From the NCBI GenBank assembly GCA_035048815.1, contig JAUCBN010000001.1, positions 21,839,001-21,903,000 on the forward strand: a stretch of DNA of 64,000 nt, written 5' to 3'. The notes below the pieces were generated by a model. That model did no database searches. It was not told the DNA's origin and was given only the letters and a program-made list of their open reading frames with translations. Origin of the DNA: Abelmoschus esculentus. Taxonomy: Eukaryota > Streptophyta > Magnoliopsida > Malvales > Malvaceae. Shown here one piece after another: positions 20,705 through 32,623 of the stretch (its first letter is position 1; each line of letters begins with the position of its first letter). Position numbers and translations under genes: made by a program.

Positions 20705-22040
20705 TAATAAGTGCTCAACTCAGTATCACTTTCTATACTTTTCATGGGCACTTATCATTGATTCTAAACCTATTGAACCAATGCGTGAGCCAATATGATA
20801 TATTTAGGGATTAAACTTCTAAAGATTATAATTGTGGAAAAGGAGTACTTTACTGCATTCACTTATCTGTGCAGGAACAAATACTGCCGAGGCAGCAGAA
20901 TAAGACCGAGGCAGGACCTGATGCCGAGGTAGCAGATATGAAAAAGGCAATATAGATGGCAATTGAAGAAGAAAAATGAGAAGCACGTTATAGAGCAAGA
21001 AGTCCAAGATTCGGAGCTAAACAAATACAAGAAAGGCCCAAGGATAAGGCCACGTGGGATGAAACCTTCTAGAAGATCAAACTTGAAATTATTTACCTAT
21101 GTGAATGACTTGTTCCCTACTCCAAGTTATACTCTAATTAGGAAAGGTTTGCCCTAAGCCAAGCCTATAAAGGCATAGCCGTCCTAGGGGTTAAGAAAGA
21201 AACGAAATAGAGAAATTTAGATAGCCGAATTTTGAGAGAGTTTTTAGGAACAATTCTTTCCATCACGTTTTAAGCTTTCTTAGGGTGTTGGTAAAGGTTG
21301 TTAAGTATTTGTGAGAGGAGATTGTATTTTGATTCTTATTTCAATGCAATAAAATATCAAAGTTTGCTTACTCTTTGCCATTCTTTGTTCTTGCATCCAA
21401 GCCCGAGAGGGGAGTTTGTAAATAATCTATTTGTCTAGACTCGGGGAGTTAGACTCACGAAAGGAGTAAGTACGGTATTCAACTTGATTGAAGGATACTA
21501 AATCGGTCTAGGGATAGGTTAAGAGTTTCAACGAATAAAAGAAGTGTGGGATTAGTTGTTGGTTATAATTGATTAACGTCGGGAGGTATCATCAAGGACT
21601 GACCTTCAACAACAGTGTTTTGACTTAGGGATAAGCGAAACCATACAAGGACACTTTGCTGAACTTTGGTAAATCTACCCAAGAGCGAGGGATTGCCACG
21701 ACAGAGAACATTATCGCTGCCGAGACAATATCTATAGTACTGCCGAGGCAGCACAGTGCAATTGCATTGGAACAGAAGCAGATAAATCAAATCCACAATA
21801 TAACACAACTGGATCCTACCCTCTTTCTCATATTCGATACTACCTTAGTTAGTTTAGTTTATTTAGTTAATTCGATATCAAACTAAATTGTGTTTTTACT
21901 TTTATTTTACAGAAGCAAGAGGACTGAAGGAAGCATATTAAGTACACCAATCCCTGAGGAGACGATACTCGATAAATTACATATCACTTTATTACTTGAC
22001 GTGTACACATGCACTAATTACGCACTTTATACACGCATCA
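20705..22040 (+). mobile_element. Solo type-A LTR
   Basis: It starts TAATAAGTGCTCAACTC (usual TGATAAG...) and ends ACACGCATCA, and is related along its length to the LTRs of E1 and E2. It is flanked by a perfect 5-bp target duplication GTCTG (20700-20704 and 22041-22045). No internal sequence remains, so it formed by LTR-LTR recombination after insertion into the C1 LTR. Confidence 0.9.
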
Positions 22041-22699
22041 GTCTGCAACTTAAAATGCTTAAGAACCTTAAATAAAATCGAACCAATCGATCCCAAAATG
22101 TTCCTACACATTATTGAAGTAGTTTAAGTGAGTTTTTAACCAATTTTATCAATTACCATCAACTATACTTGAAACCACCATTAAAGCATACAAAGATTCT
22201 ATCCTAAGCCAAACCATCACAAATCAATCAAGCATGCTAAAAATGATGATGCACATGAAACGCAAAGAATTTGGAAGTGTACCAACCGCCAAAACGAGCT
22301 GAAGAAAACCAAATATAAAATTAAGTTGAAGGTCCTTCGTGTTCCCTCACTACAAGAGAAGATGACCAATAGATTACTATTCCATCTAGGTGATTTAAGG
22401 AAGCAAAAACAACCTTAAAATCACTCTAAAACCTTCCCCCAAACCCAATCTCTTACAACCCACAAAACCCTCCATAAACCTTACCTCCAACATCTTAAAC
22501 CATACTTAACTTGAAAGATAGATCTTTCCAAGCTAAACAAATTTCCCTATAGCCTTCAAACGTGATTCTATCAATCAACACTTAAAAAACTTACCTTTGA
22601 TGATGGGTTTGGGAGAGAAAATGACTTTGAGGAAGAAGGAGGAAGACAATAAAGGGTGGTGATATCATTCTCTGTACCATACAGAGAAAATCAGACTCT

Positions 22700-24190
22700 T
22701 TACCCTCCCAAAGCTTCCATTTTAGCTATGAGTGCATCGGTTTCATCAAAATCTATTCCCTCTCTTGAGTTTAACCTTGAGCAACTAATCTAGCTTTTTT
22801 CCCATTATATCACCACTCTCATCTAGTTTATTTCTAAAGAACTATTAGTTCCTATAGTAAAATTACTAGGCTTATCAACTAATTCCCATACGTTACTTTT
22901 CTCATATTGATATAATTCCTATTGTATAGCCAATATCCAAAATTCATCATCTAAAGCTTCATTGATATTTTTAGGTTCTATGCATGAGATAAATATAATA
23001 TGGTTCATTATTCTAAGAGAAGAACGAGTAGTTACCCCCATCAATGTATCACCCAAGATTTCACCACTCTTGACATAGTTGAATTCTCTTCGGTAGCTCA
23101 CTTCCTTTTCTTCAAGCTTTACATCTCCTAAAGCTTCTATTGAAGGATCTTGTGTTTCTTCATTGGTTGAAACCCCATCCACCTTTGATGTTTGTCCCTC
23201 ATCAATGTTTTCAATGATTCCTACATCATTATTATCACAAAAATCCTTCCTAAAAAGGAGGTTATCATAGAAAACTATATGTATAGACTCTTCTAGAACT
23301 AAGGTTCTTTTGTTGAAAACCCTATAAGCCTTTGAATTTTGAGAATAACCAAGAAAATTGCTTCATCACTTTTAGCATCAAATTTACCTAAATTATCTTT
23401 TTCATTATTTAAAACAAAATATTTGCACCAAAAGGGGTGAAAGTAGTTAATGTTAGATTTTTTGTATTTTAAAATTTTACAAGGTGTTTTCTTCAAATTT
23501 TTCCTAATCATTATATGATTCATAATATAACAATAAGTGTTTGTGGCTTCTGTCTAAAAATACTTAGGTAAATTATTTTTATAAAACATGGTCCTAGTCA
23601 TTTCCTCTAAAGTTCTATTTTTCCTCTCAACTACCTCATTTTGTTGAGGAGTGTGAGGAGCCAAAAAATTATGACTAATCCTATTTTCATTACAAAAGTT
23701 CTCAAAACCTAGATTTTGAAATTCGGTTTCATGATCACTTCGAATGTGAGAAATTCTTTGATGAAGATCATTTTAGAAAATGTTTAAAAATGTGATGAAC
23801 TTCTCGAAGGCTTCATCTTTAATACTTAAAAATAGAACTCAAGTGTATCTAGAGTAATCATCAACAATAACAAATTCATGAAACATCATTAATGAATTTA
23901 AAAGAAACACGTTTTTGTTTACTCTTAGCACATGCATCACATATCTTTTAAATTATTTTCCCAACAATAAAAAATACATATCTATATCTTCCTAAAAATA
24001 GAACCCAAGTGTATCTAGAGTGATCATCAACAATAATAAATGCTTATTATTTCCCACCCAAGTTAGTAATCCTAATTGGCATAGAAAGATCCATATGGAT
24101 CAATTATAAAACTCTACTCGTTGAAACATCATAAATAGACTTAAAAGAAACACGTTTTTGTTTATCCTTAGTACATGCATCACGTATCTT
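22700..24190 (-). pseudogene. Copia integrase C-terminus and reverse transcriptase start, broken
   Basis: The reverse transcriptase start reads EPKNINEALDDEFWILAIQ (near 22920-22990) and, after frameshifts, LVAQG, then GIDFDET (about 22730-22800), matching the copia 'RLVAQGYxQxxGIDFxETF' block. Upstream, the integrase part has TLEEMTRTMFYKNNLP-like and NEVVERKNRTL-like blocks (23580-23660), then FDAKSDEAIFL and YRVFNKRTLVLEESI-like sequence (23250-23400). The catalytic core is only partly readable. 23800-23920 and 23985-24170 look partly duplicated (both carry AAAAATAGAAC(T/C)CAAGTG and TCATCAACAATAA), a local rearrangement. Confidence 0.7.
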
Positions 24191-24208
24191 ATTTAAAGAA
24201 AACTTAAG

Positions 24209-24598
24209 CTAGGATAAACCTCTAACTAGATTTTGGGAAATTAATTTCTCTAAAACACTTATGCTATTATGTCCTAGTTTCCTATGCCATAACCATATAT
24301 CATTTTCATCACTATCAACTAAGCAGGCATGTGAAAGATTAATGTCATCTAGATGCATAATGTATATATTTCCTATGAGATGACCAATAAACATTGTTTT
24401 ATTAGTTTTTATATCTATTATTTTACAACCACATCTATCAAATAAGACATAAAAAACCTTATCACATAATTGACTAATGTTCAACAAATTATGCTCAAGA
24501 CCTTTTACAAGCAAGACATTTTTAATAAGAATAGATGAGTTATTACCAAGAGAGCCAATACTCTCAATTTGACCTTTGGAGTTGTCACCGAAAGTCAC
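24209..24598 (-). pseudogene. Copia protease C-terminus and GAG-pre-integrase fragment
   Basis: An open stretch of 129 codons with ILIKNVLLVKGLEHNLLNIS and QLCDKVFYVLFDRCGCKI, then IWLWHRKLGHNSISVLEKL. The zinc-binding HRKLGH motif marks the pre-integrase domain. The protease active site upstream is not preserved. Confidence 0.8.
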
Positions 24599-25268
24599 TA
24601 CTCCACCATTTGGGGCTCTAACTTCTTAAACAATCCCTTGTCTCTGCCTATATTCTTGAGCATCCACTATCAAGGTACCACATATTTTGATTTAAAGCTT
24701 TGGCCTTAAAGCAATGCTCAACCTTCAAACTAAGATTTAGTTCTTGATTTTTGGTACCCAAATCATTTTTGGTCCATGTGACTTAGCTCCCAAATACTTG
24801 GTTCTTTTAGGAATCCAAGATAAAATACCATGAATATTATCAGAAACTATAAGTTCCTTTGAAACCCATGCACTCCTAATTCTTTTAGGTATAACATGCC
24901 TTTAAAAATTTCTTTGTTTGTGGTTTTAAAATTTTTTTCATATGGTTGGGTTTTGAAGTACCCCATTTTTTAAAATTTGGACTTCCAACCACTTTCATTG
25001 TGTCTTTAAGCTCATTCACCATCTTGTGGTGATCTTCACTTAATTTAAAGATGAGGTTGTTTAAATCAACATTTTCATTTTGAATTTTTTTTAAATCATC
25101 CTTTAAATCAATAACCTTTTCTTGAAGCTCCAAATTTTTTTAACAAATAATCAATTTGATCTTTCAAATTGGAAATAGTTTTCTTATTTTTCAAAATCTA
25201 TTCTTTAAATTTCAAAACCAACTCATCATGTGTATCTTACAATTCATCATATGCATCATATAATTCAT
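24599..25268 (-). pseudogene. Copia gag C-terminal region with coiled-coil segment
   Basis: 25133-24885 reads MELQEKVIDLKDDLKKIQNE and NVDLNNLIFKLSEDHHKMVN, a coiled-coil-like stretch, then KKWGTSKPNHMKKILKPQTK, a basic region. Stops on both sides. It continues on the other side of the MITE at 25813. Confidence 0.5.
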
Positions 25269-25812
25269 TTGGGATGGACAAGATCGAGTACCCGGGCAAT
25301 TTAAATAGAATTGGTCCCGATCTCGATAACCTCCAGTTCATGAAAATTGGAACCATTCTTGATTCTGGTCACACAGAGTCCTAAATTTTAAGAACCATAC
25401 CTGTTAGTGGTGAGAACCAATTCCAATACCGGGTACCCAGTCAATTAGTTTATTCTTAAAAAATTCGAGTAATTGGAGATTTTTTTTCAACCATCAATAA
25501 TAAAACTAGAATATTTTAGCCTTGAAAATTAAAATTTTAAAATTAGTCATAATATTCAATTATTTTTACATAAAGAGAAAGTTTGATAATAAAAATAAAA
25601 AAAACAATATTGAATATTTGATATTGGTCCCGGTCCTATTAGGTACCCACCCGGTATCGGGTCCAAAAAATCAAGATCCAATCTCGATTATGATTGGACC
25701 TAAATTTTGGATTCAGTCCCGGTCCCACTAGAATTAATACCAGATAAAAATCTATTGGGTTTTATTGGGTCCGGGAGCAAGACCAGGTAATTGGATTTTT
25801 TGCCCACCCCTA
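25269..25812. mobile_element. hAT-type MITE
   Basis: About 544 bp with short terminal inverted repeats (TTGGGATGGACAA at the left, TAGGGGTGGGCAA as the reverse complement of the right end). Near-perfect 8-bp target duplications (TAATTCAT at 25261-25268, TAATTTAT at 25813-25820) are as expected for hAT elements. The interior holds dispersed GGTACCCGG- and GGTCCCG-type repeats and no protein. It is inserted in the copia gag region. Confidence 0.8.
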
Positions 25813-26514
25813 TAATTTATCATAAGGTTATTGCAACATGGTTCAAGGGTTACCTTAGGATCATCAAGAGCCATAAGACAAAGGTTGGCCATTTTATATT
25901 CTTCATCGGATGAGGACTCCTCATTATCCACGTGGCAACGTGAGCTTTTTGCTTCTTCATTATCCCCAAAACCTTGTTTTTGTATTATGGGCAATCGGAC
26001 CTTATGTGACCCAGTTTCTTGCATTCACAAAAATTATTTGCTCCTTTTCTTTCTTGCTTTTTCCTTTGAATTCTTTCTTTCTTTGGAATCTCATATTACG
26101 GTTTGTCCTCATGAGTTTAGTAAATCTTTTGTCTACCATAGCCAATTCCTCTAGCTCTTTCTCTTAACTTGTATCTAACTCCTCTTGAGGTATTGAAGCT
26201 TTGACAAAACTTTCTTGCTTTATCTTTTCCATCTCTCTCTTTTCAAGCTTCGGATCATACTTCATTTCTTCTTCACTTCCTCTCTTCATAATCTTATGAG
26301 TGAGAAGAGATCCCACAAGAGCATCAAGTTTCAAAGTCTTGAGGTCTTTTACTTCTATTATGGATTTTCTCTTACTATTATAAGACTCGGAAAGATAATA
26401 GATAAGTTTTCGTACGAGTTTCTCCTCTAGGATGATCTCACTAAATCCTTTAAGCTCATTGACGATTACAGAGAATTGATCAAACATTTCAGTTATGTCT
26501 TCATCCGGCTCCAT
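25813..26514 (-). pseudogene. Copia gag (UBN2-type) fragment, broken
   Basis: 26514-26164 reads MEPDEDITEMFDQFSVIVNE, then LKGFSEIILEEKLVRKLIYY, and later LKTLKLDALVGSLLTHKI, as in UBN2/'gag-polypeptide of LTR copia-type'. Downstream, DEEYKMANLCLMALDDPKV (25752-26024) is the usual acidic post-nucleocapsid segment. The zinc knuckle between them is degenerate. Upstream gag sequence continues out of frame to about 26770. Confidence 0.75.
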
Positions 26515-26770
26515 CTTGAAGTTCTCATAATTGAGATTTAGAAGATCAATCTTTATTTTCTTAACGTCATTGGTTCCTTCATAAGTTGTCTAATGAATCT
26601 CATACTTCATTAACACTTTTGCAAGAAGACATCTTGGAAAAGATACCAGGGGTAAGTGCACAAAAAAAATATTGCAAGGCCTTGTTATTTGTTGACATTC
26701 TCCTCATCTCTTTATCGGTCATCTCATTTCTTTTCTTCGGTACTTGTTGGTCTCTGTAATCACTAATTTT

Positions 26771-27560
26771 ATCTGAAGTTTAAACTCGGGTTTAATTCTA
26801 ATTTTAATTTTGAATAATTGGTTTTAATGTTATAAAAATTCAAAAATATTATAAGTATATGTATCCTTATGATTAACCTATCTTTAAGTATTCAAAAATT
26901 AATTAGCATGTATATTTCAGTTGTTTTGCATTAAAAAAATAATTATTATTCATATATTATTTCTTTTATACGTATATATGTTATCACCTTCTTTGGAAAA
27001 ATTAAAAATATACATATCATACATAATTTTGTTTTCGATATTCTTTTTGATACCATTATTATATTTATTATTGTGATTATTATTTTTATTACTATTTTAT
27101 TTATAATTTTTATTATATATTTATTAAATAATTAAAACCAATTTGTAAATAAATAAACAAATCTGATATAAAAATAAAGACCAAATTTCTTTTATCTCAA
27201 TCCATAATAATAATAAAATAAAAGCCCACTTTAATTTAATAGTCAAATATACATTAAATCAATCCAATAAATAAGCTCGAATTAAATTATTATATAGCCT
27301 ATTTCGGGCTCATATGTTATATCCTGATCTACTAACCCTTAACCAAAACCCTAGTTAACCATCCTTAACCCTTGTGCACAACCAAATGAGGGCCGCTAGA
27401 TCTAATCCTTGATCTAACGGTCAGGATGCAACCAGGGGAAACTTTGAGAGCCTCCACGCGCCTCACTCGTTGACGAACCGGTTCCCCACGTGCGCGTGTA
27501 AAGTACACCCTCGTCTCTTCGAATGACTAGTGGTCTATTCGTCTCCCCAATCGTCGTTCG
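26771..27560. other. Intergenic sequence between copia remnant and element G
   Basis: 26780-27300 is very AT-rich. 27310-27560 is more GC-rich and contains CTAGATCTAATCCTTGATCT and AACGGTCAG, which look like promoter or leader sequence of an older element, but no frame or domain is seen. Confidence 0.35.
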
Positions 27561-30500
27561 TGTAACACCCTAATTTTTCCCCCAATTGCAAACTCTAATT
27601 TCATATAATTCCTAAATTAGAAAACCTTAATTTCGAGTATGAAGTTCTAAAAACTTCAGGGACTTAATTGGTAATATTACCAATTAATTTTGTAACGTTT
27701 CTTCTTGCTTTCCTGACTGAGACTTTACTCGGGAGATTTGATTTCTCCCATAACTCCTGCGTAAATCTCAGAATTAATGGGTTTCTTGATTGAGTTTCAA
27801 ACCGAGAATTACCCTTGCTCTATCTCTCTGAATTTTCTTTGAATCCTCTTTTGGTGTTATCGATGTTATTGTCTTGTATTTTCGTTCCATTCAGATTGGT
27901 GTGGTTGGTAAGTCTTCAATCTTTACATTTGTTTTCTTCAATTCGGTTCAATAAGGGTGATAGGGGGAGTAGTTGTTTGTTTCGAATCATTTAGTGTGGT
28001 GTTTGGTTTGTAAGATGAGCATCGAGTTTTGATTAGAAGTGTTTAAAATTGGTTTTGTTAGAGTTTATGTGCGTTGAATCGAAACAGGGAATGTTTAGTC
28101 GAATTTTAGAGAGGGGCTGAATCTGGGAAAACTAGATTTTTCTGGGAATTTTCTGGAAAATCAAAATTTTTCGAGAAAAACCGGAAATGACCTGACCCGA
28201 CCCGTTGACCATCCGACCTGACCTGTTGACCACACGACCTGACCCGAAACTCAGCCTCAACCGACCCGTAACCCACTGAAGTCAGTGTTGACCTGATAAC
28301 ATCATTTGTTGATGTCAGTGTAACTTTTTCTGACCTGGGCCCACTCTATATTTTTTGACGTCTAGAGTTCGATGGAGCTATCTGTTTTTTGAAATTTGAA
28401 CCCGAAGTTTCTTTTTAGGACTTTTAAGTTCGAATGCTTATTTGGAAATTTATCTTTATCAAATTCTGAATCAATTTCTATTTGGTTCAGGTGACATAGA
28501 TTCCGATCTTGAGCATCTGACTCCTCCTCCTCCTAAACGCCCTCTTGTTCATCAGCATTCGGGACACGAACGTGAGTTTCATTATTTTTGTTTATGTATT
28601 TCCGGTATAGTGGCTTAGTAGTGTGTCTCATATATTGTTACTCGTAGATTTTACACCCGCCCAGTCTAGTGGTAGAGCCGAGTCCAATAGACATCACTCT
28701 TAATGTTGAGTCTTCTGCTTCAGGTGAGTTCTCTTCTGTTAATTTTGTTATACTTTGTGTGTAGTTTTGTTAAAATCTATATAATCATGCATCATCCTAT
28801 AATTACATTTCTGACTCTAAAATTTCCATGCATGCCTCTTGTTAGAATATAAGACACACATTCTAATTATGTATATGCATATAACATTGCATCTGGTTGG
28901 ATTATATGTTCGGGGAAGTTAGTTGATGAGTGCCTAAAAGGTAGTTAATTACTACCCTTCTCATGGTATTTTATGCACCTATTATACACCAACTTGAACT
29001 AAAATATGGACTTTTTGTACAATATTGGATATTCCGTTATCACTACTTACAAAGACAAAATTTATAGAGACTGCAGATATTATTACATATTCTGTACATG
29101 CAGGAATATCTAGGGCCGAAGCAGTAGTGAAGCAGTGTTGAGGCCGAGGTAGGGAACAAAGCCGCGACAGCATCCAGAGTGGCAGCATCAACATTGTAGG
29201 CTCAATGAGAGATAAAAATATAAAGAACATTCTGGAAGATGAAGCGCACCAATTGGACCAGGCTAGCGCACTAAAAGCCCAATTCAAAGACCAAATGGGA
29301 AAATCCTTCTAGAAGGCGACAAACTTAGAAATATCAGATCTCATGAAGAAGACTTGTTCCTTACTCCAAGTTAGAGTCTATTTAGGAAAGGTTTGCCCTA
29401 GTTTAAGACTATATATAGCCTAGCCGGCCACATTGTTTAGAGAGCCGATTTTAGAGAAACCCTTCTCCCTAAGAATTATACCTAACGACATTATGTTCTA
29501 AATTTCTTAGGGATGGGTGAAGGTTGTAAAAATTAGTGAAAGGAGATTGTTTCTTGTTTCTTTGTTCTAATGCAATAATAATATCAAAGTTTACTTATCC
29601 TATTGTCATTCCTTGTTCTTACATTCAAGCTCGAGAGAGAAGTTTGTAAGTAATATATTTATCTAGCATCGAGAGATGTAGATTCATGAAAGGGATAAGT
29701 ACGGTGTTGTAAACACTAACTCGGCTTAGAGATAGGTTAAGAGTTTCAGCAGCTAAAAGAAGTGTTGGATTGGTTGGTGATTATCGTTGATTTACGCCGA
29801 GAGGTATCGTCAAGGACCAGTCATCAACAGCGCTCTGACTTAGAGATAAGCAGAGTCAACTACAGACACTTTGCTCAACTTTGATGCATCTGCCCAAGAG
29901 CAAGTGATTATCGTGGCAGAGAACACTAACACTGCGGAGGTTATATCTGCAGTACTGTTGAAGCAGCGTTGTGTAATTGCATTGGACAAGAAGAAGATCA
30001 ATCAAATCCACTAATTAACACAGCTAGATCCTACCTACTTTCTCTATATCGTTGTCAATCTTTTATTTTAAGTTTTATTATTTAATTATTTAGTTAGTTA
30101 AACAAATCCATTTATTTGTGTTTTTATTTTTTAGGAGCAAGGGAACAAGGGGAGACATATTAAGTATACCAATCACTGTGGAGACAATACACGATATACT
30201 TATCACTTTATTACATGACAACGTGTACACTTGCACTTAATTGCACTTTTATTGCACGCATTATTAGTTATATACTTATCATTACTTGACAATACACGCA
30301 TCTATTGGTGTGATGAAGTTAGAGTGGTTCAGGGGGAACCTACTCTTCTGATGGTGTTCGGAGTTGGGTGCATATTATGCATACCTTATATCACCTGTTC
30401 CATTATGTTCTGTAATTATGTTTATCTGTACACTAGAGACACATTAGGCTCTCTAGCTTAGACCCTCTCAGTTTCCTGTTTCAGATCTCAGGCTTAGGCT

Positions 30501-30836
30501 CTGTATGGTACTTGGAGGATCATGATTCAGATTATTATTTATAGTATGTTTTAAAGTTTTAAATTCCAGATTACTTTATTATATTCAGATAATATTTTTT
30601 GTATAACGGACTTTGAACTTTTATCGGATTTTGCTATATTTAATGTTTGTTGAATTATGTATTGAATTTAGTTTTAAATAAATGTTATAATTTTCAGTGT
30701 TTTAAATTATTAATTATTTAATAATTTAATGAGAATTTAAATATTATTTTATAAAAACCTAACTTGCAAAGAAAGTTTTCGCAATGTAAACCCTAACTTC
30801 TAATCTAAGAAATTATATTGAATTTTAGGTGTTACA
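27561..30836 (+). repeat. 5' LTR of element G, containing a solo type-B LTR
   Basis: It starts TGTAACACCCTAATTTTT and ends TTTTAGGTGTTACA. Without the solo LTR (28924-30263) and one target-site copy it is about 1.93 kb. Around 28180-28275 there is a run of short CCGACCTGACC / CCGTTGACCA-type repeats. Confidence 0.8.
28924..30263 (+). mobile_element. Solo type-B LTR
   Basis: 1340 bp. It starts TGATGAGTGCCTAAAAGG and ends GCACGCATTA (usual ...CA changed to TA). A perfect 5-bp target duplication TTAGT lies at 28919-28923 and 30264-30268. It matches the LTRs of B1 in reverse orientation. Confidence 0.9.
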
Positions 30837-30841
30837 ATTAA

Positions 30842-30852
30842 TGGTATCAGAG
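30842..30852 (+). promoter_or_regulatory. Primer binding site of element G
   Basis: TGGTATCAGAG begins five bases after the 5' LTR, the initiator Met-tRNA type. Confidence 0.85.
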
Positions 30853-31038
30853 TCAGGTTCAAGCCTTGGACTATGAGGTCCAAAGTGATATTTGATCTGA
30901 AAATGGTTTTGTAAATCTTTTTGAAAATCCGGATTCTCATTTTGACTCGTAATTAAAATTTTCTTAAATATTTTGAATATTACTCCAAGTATCGGTTCTT
31001 ATATAGGATTTTGTTTGTCTTTCCGTAGATACTTTACT

Positions 31039-31189
31039 ATGCCACCCCGTGGGAGAACACGTTTAGCGACCGGAAGAGGTCATGGTCGAGGCCGTGACCG
31101 AGGTCGTTCTATTGGATCTGCTAGTGATTTCCCGCCTCTTGTGGACCCGCCACAAGATCAGAGTTTGACTCAAGAGATAAGAGGAGAGG
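31039..31189 (+). pseudogene. Gag N-terminus of element G, interrupted by E1
   Basis: The frame from the ATG at 31039 reads MPPRGRTRLATGRGHGRGRD and then RSIGSASDFPPLVDPPQDQS, a basic Gly/Arg-rich start common in chromovirus gag. It is cut by E1 at 31190 and resumes at 60412. Confidence 0.75.
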
Positions 31190-32506
31190 TGATAAGTTCT
31201 CAACTCACTATCACTTTCTACACTTTTCATGGGCATTTATCATTAATTCTACACCCACTTGGATCAATGCATATACTTAATATGATATATTTAGAGATTT
31301 TTCTATTAAAGATAATATTTATAGAAAATACATAATTTACTGTATTTTTATGTCTGTGCAGGAAGAAGTATTGTCGTGGTAGCAAACTGAGGCCAAGACA
31401 GGACCTCATGCCGAGGCAAAAGAGGACAAGTAGCAATATGACAGGCAAGCTGAGAAGAAAAATGAGGAGAACGTTGCTGGACAAGAAGCCCAAGGATCGG
31501 AGGTGGATAACATGAGGAAAGCCCAAAGACAAGGCCACGCGGGAAAAGCTTTCTAGAAGGAATAAACTTTGAAATATTTGACCTATGTACATAACTTGTT
31601 CCCTACTCCAAGTTGTATTCTACTTAAGAAAGGTTTTCCCTAGGCCAAGCCTATGTAAGGCATAGCCTTCCAAGGGAAGACCATAGCTTGGAATATAGAA
31701 TTAGATTTAGAACTTTTAGTTTTTCTTTTTTACATTATATTCTAATTTTGTTTAGGCTTAGGTGAAGGTTGTAAAGTATTAGTGTGAGGAAGTCAAAATT
31801 TGTTTCTTGTTTCCAATACAATAAAATATCAAATTTTGCTTATTCTTTGTCATTCCTTGTTCTTACATTCAAGCTCGGGAGAGAAGTTTGTAAGTCATCC
31901 TTTTATCTAATATCGGGAGAGTTAGATTCACGAAAGGAATAAGTATGGTGTTTCTGCCATGGAACACTAGCTCGGCCTAGGGATAGGTTTAGAGTTTCAG
32001 CGGCTAATAGAAGTGTGAGATTGGTTGGTAATTATAATTGATTCACGCTGGGAGGTATCATCAAGGACTGGTCATCAATAGTACTTCAACTTAGGGATAA
32101 GCAGAGTCATCTAAGGACACTTTGCCGAACTTTGGTAGAGTCTGCCCAAGAGCAAGGGATTGTCGCTGAAGACCAATATCTTCATTATCGAGTTAGTAAT
32201 CTGCAGTTCTGCCCAGTGTTGTACAATTGCATTGAACAAGAACGAGTTGATTAAATCCACTATACAACATAACTGGATCCTAGTCACTTTCTTTATCTAA
32301 TTTTCTATCTTTATTTAGTTTTTATTATTTAGATTAATCATAACCCATTCACTCGTGTTTTATTTTATTTTCTTTACAGAGCAAGAAGATCAAAGGAAGC
32401 ATATTAAGTATACCAATCCTTGAGGAGACGATACTTGATACTCATCACTTTATTACTTGGCGACGTGTTCACTTGCACTAAAATTGCGCATATATAACAC
32501 GCATCA
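31190..32506 (+). repeat. 5' LTR of element E1 (type A)
   Basis: 1317 bp. It starts TGATAAGTTCTCAACTCAC and ends ATAACACGCATCA. Shares its downstream three quarters with type-B LTRs, but the first 300 bp or so differ. Confidence 0.9.
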
Positions 32507-32512
32507 AGTTTT

Positions 32513-32530
32513 TGGCACCGTTGCCGGTGA
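32513..32530 (+). promoter_or_regulatory. Primer binding site of E1 (tRNA-Asp type)
   Basis: TGGCACCGTTGCCGGTGA follows the LTR, near-complementary to the 3' end of plant tRNA-Asp, the primer used by Athila-type elements. Confidence 0.85.
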
Positions 32531-32623
32531 TTAGAAACTAAATTATGTTTTCTTTATTTTCTTGCTTTCCTTGTAGTTATTTTATTTTTATTTTTTATTT
32601 TACTTTGGTTTAATTTTTGGTGT

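Larger units (their letters stand above)
19324..22700 (-). repeat. LTR of element C1, interrupted by a solo type-A LTR
   Basis: The left edge in plus orientation is TGTAACACCCTAAACC, typical of plant chromovirus LTR termini (minus-strand end ...GTGTTACA). The LTR continues to 20704 and resumes at 22046 after the solo LTR. Its right edge is lost where copia sequence begins at about 22700, so the 5' terminus (minus) is missing. The stretch 20360-20690 is unusually rich in TATCGATA palindromes. Confidence 0.6.
22700..26770 (-). mobile_element. Decayed Ty1/copia retrotransposon, minus strand
   Basis: Reading the minus strand from 26770 the order is gag (UBN2-type), a degenerate nucleocapsid region, a protease/GAG-pre-integrase part, integrase, and the start of reverse transcriptase, truncated at about 22700. 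This order (integrase before reverse transcriptase) is diagnostic of copia. No LTR was recognised at either end. A hAT-type MITE (25269-25812) lies inside it. Confidence 0.8.

Noticed and set aside
22890..23182. Possible intact host gene in the open stretch on the minus strand
   Set aside because: NINEALDDEFWILAIQ and its neighbours are copia reverse transcriptase start sequence and are out of frame with the rest.
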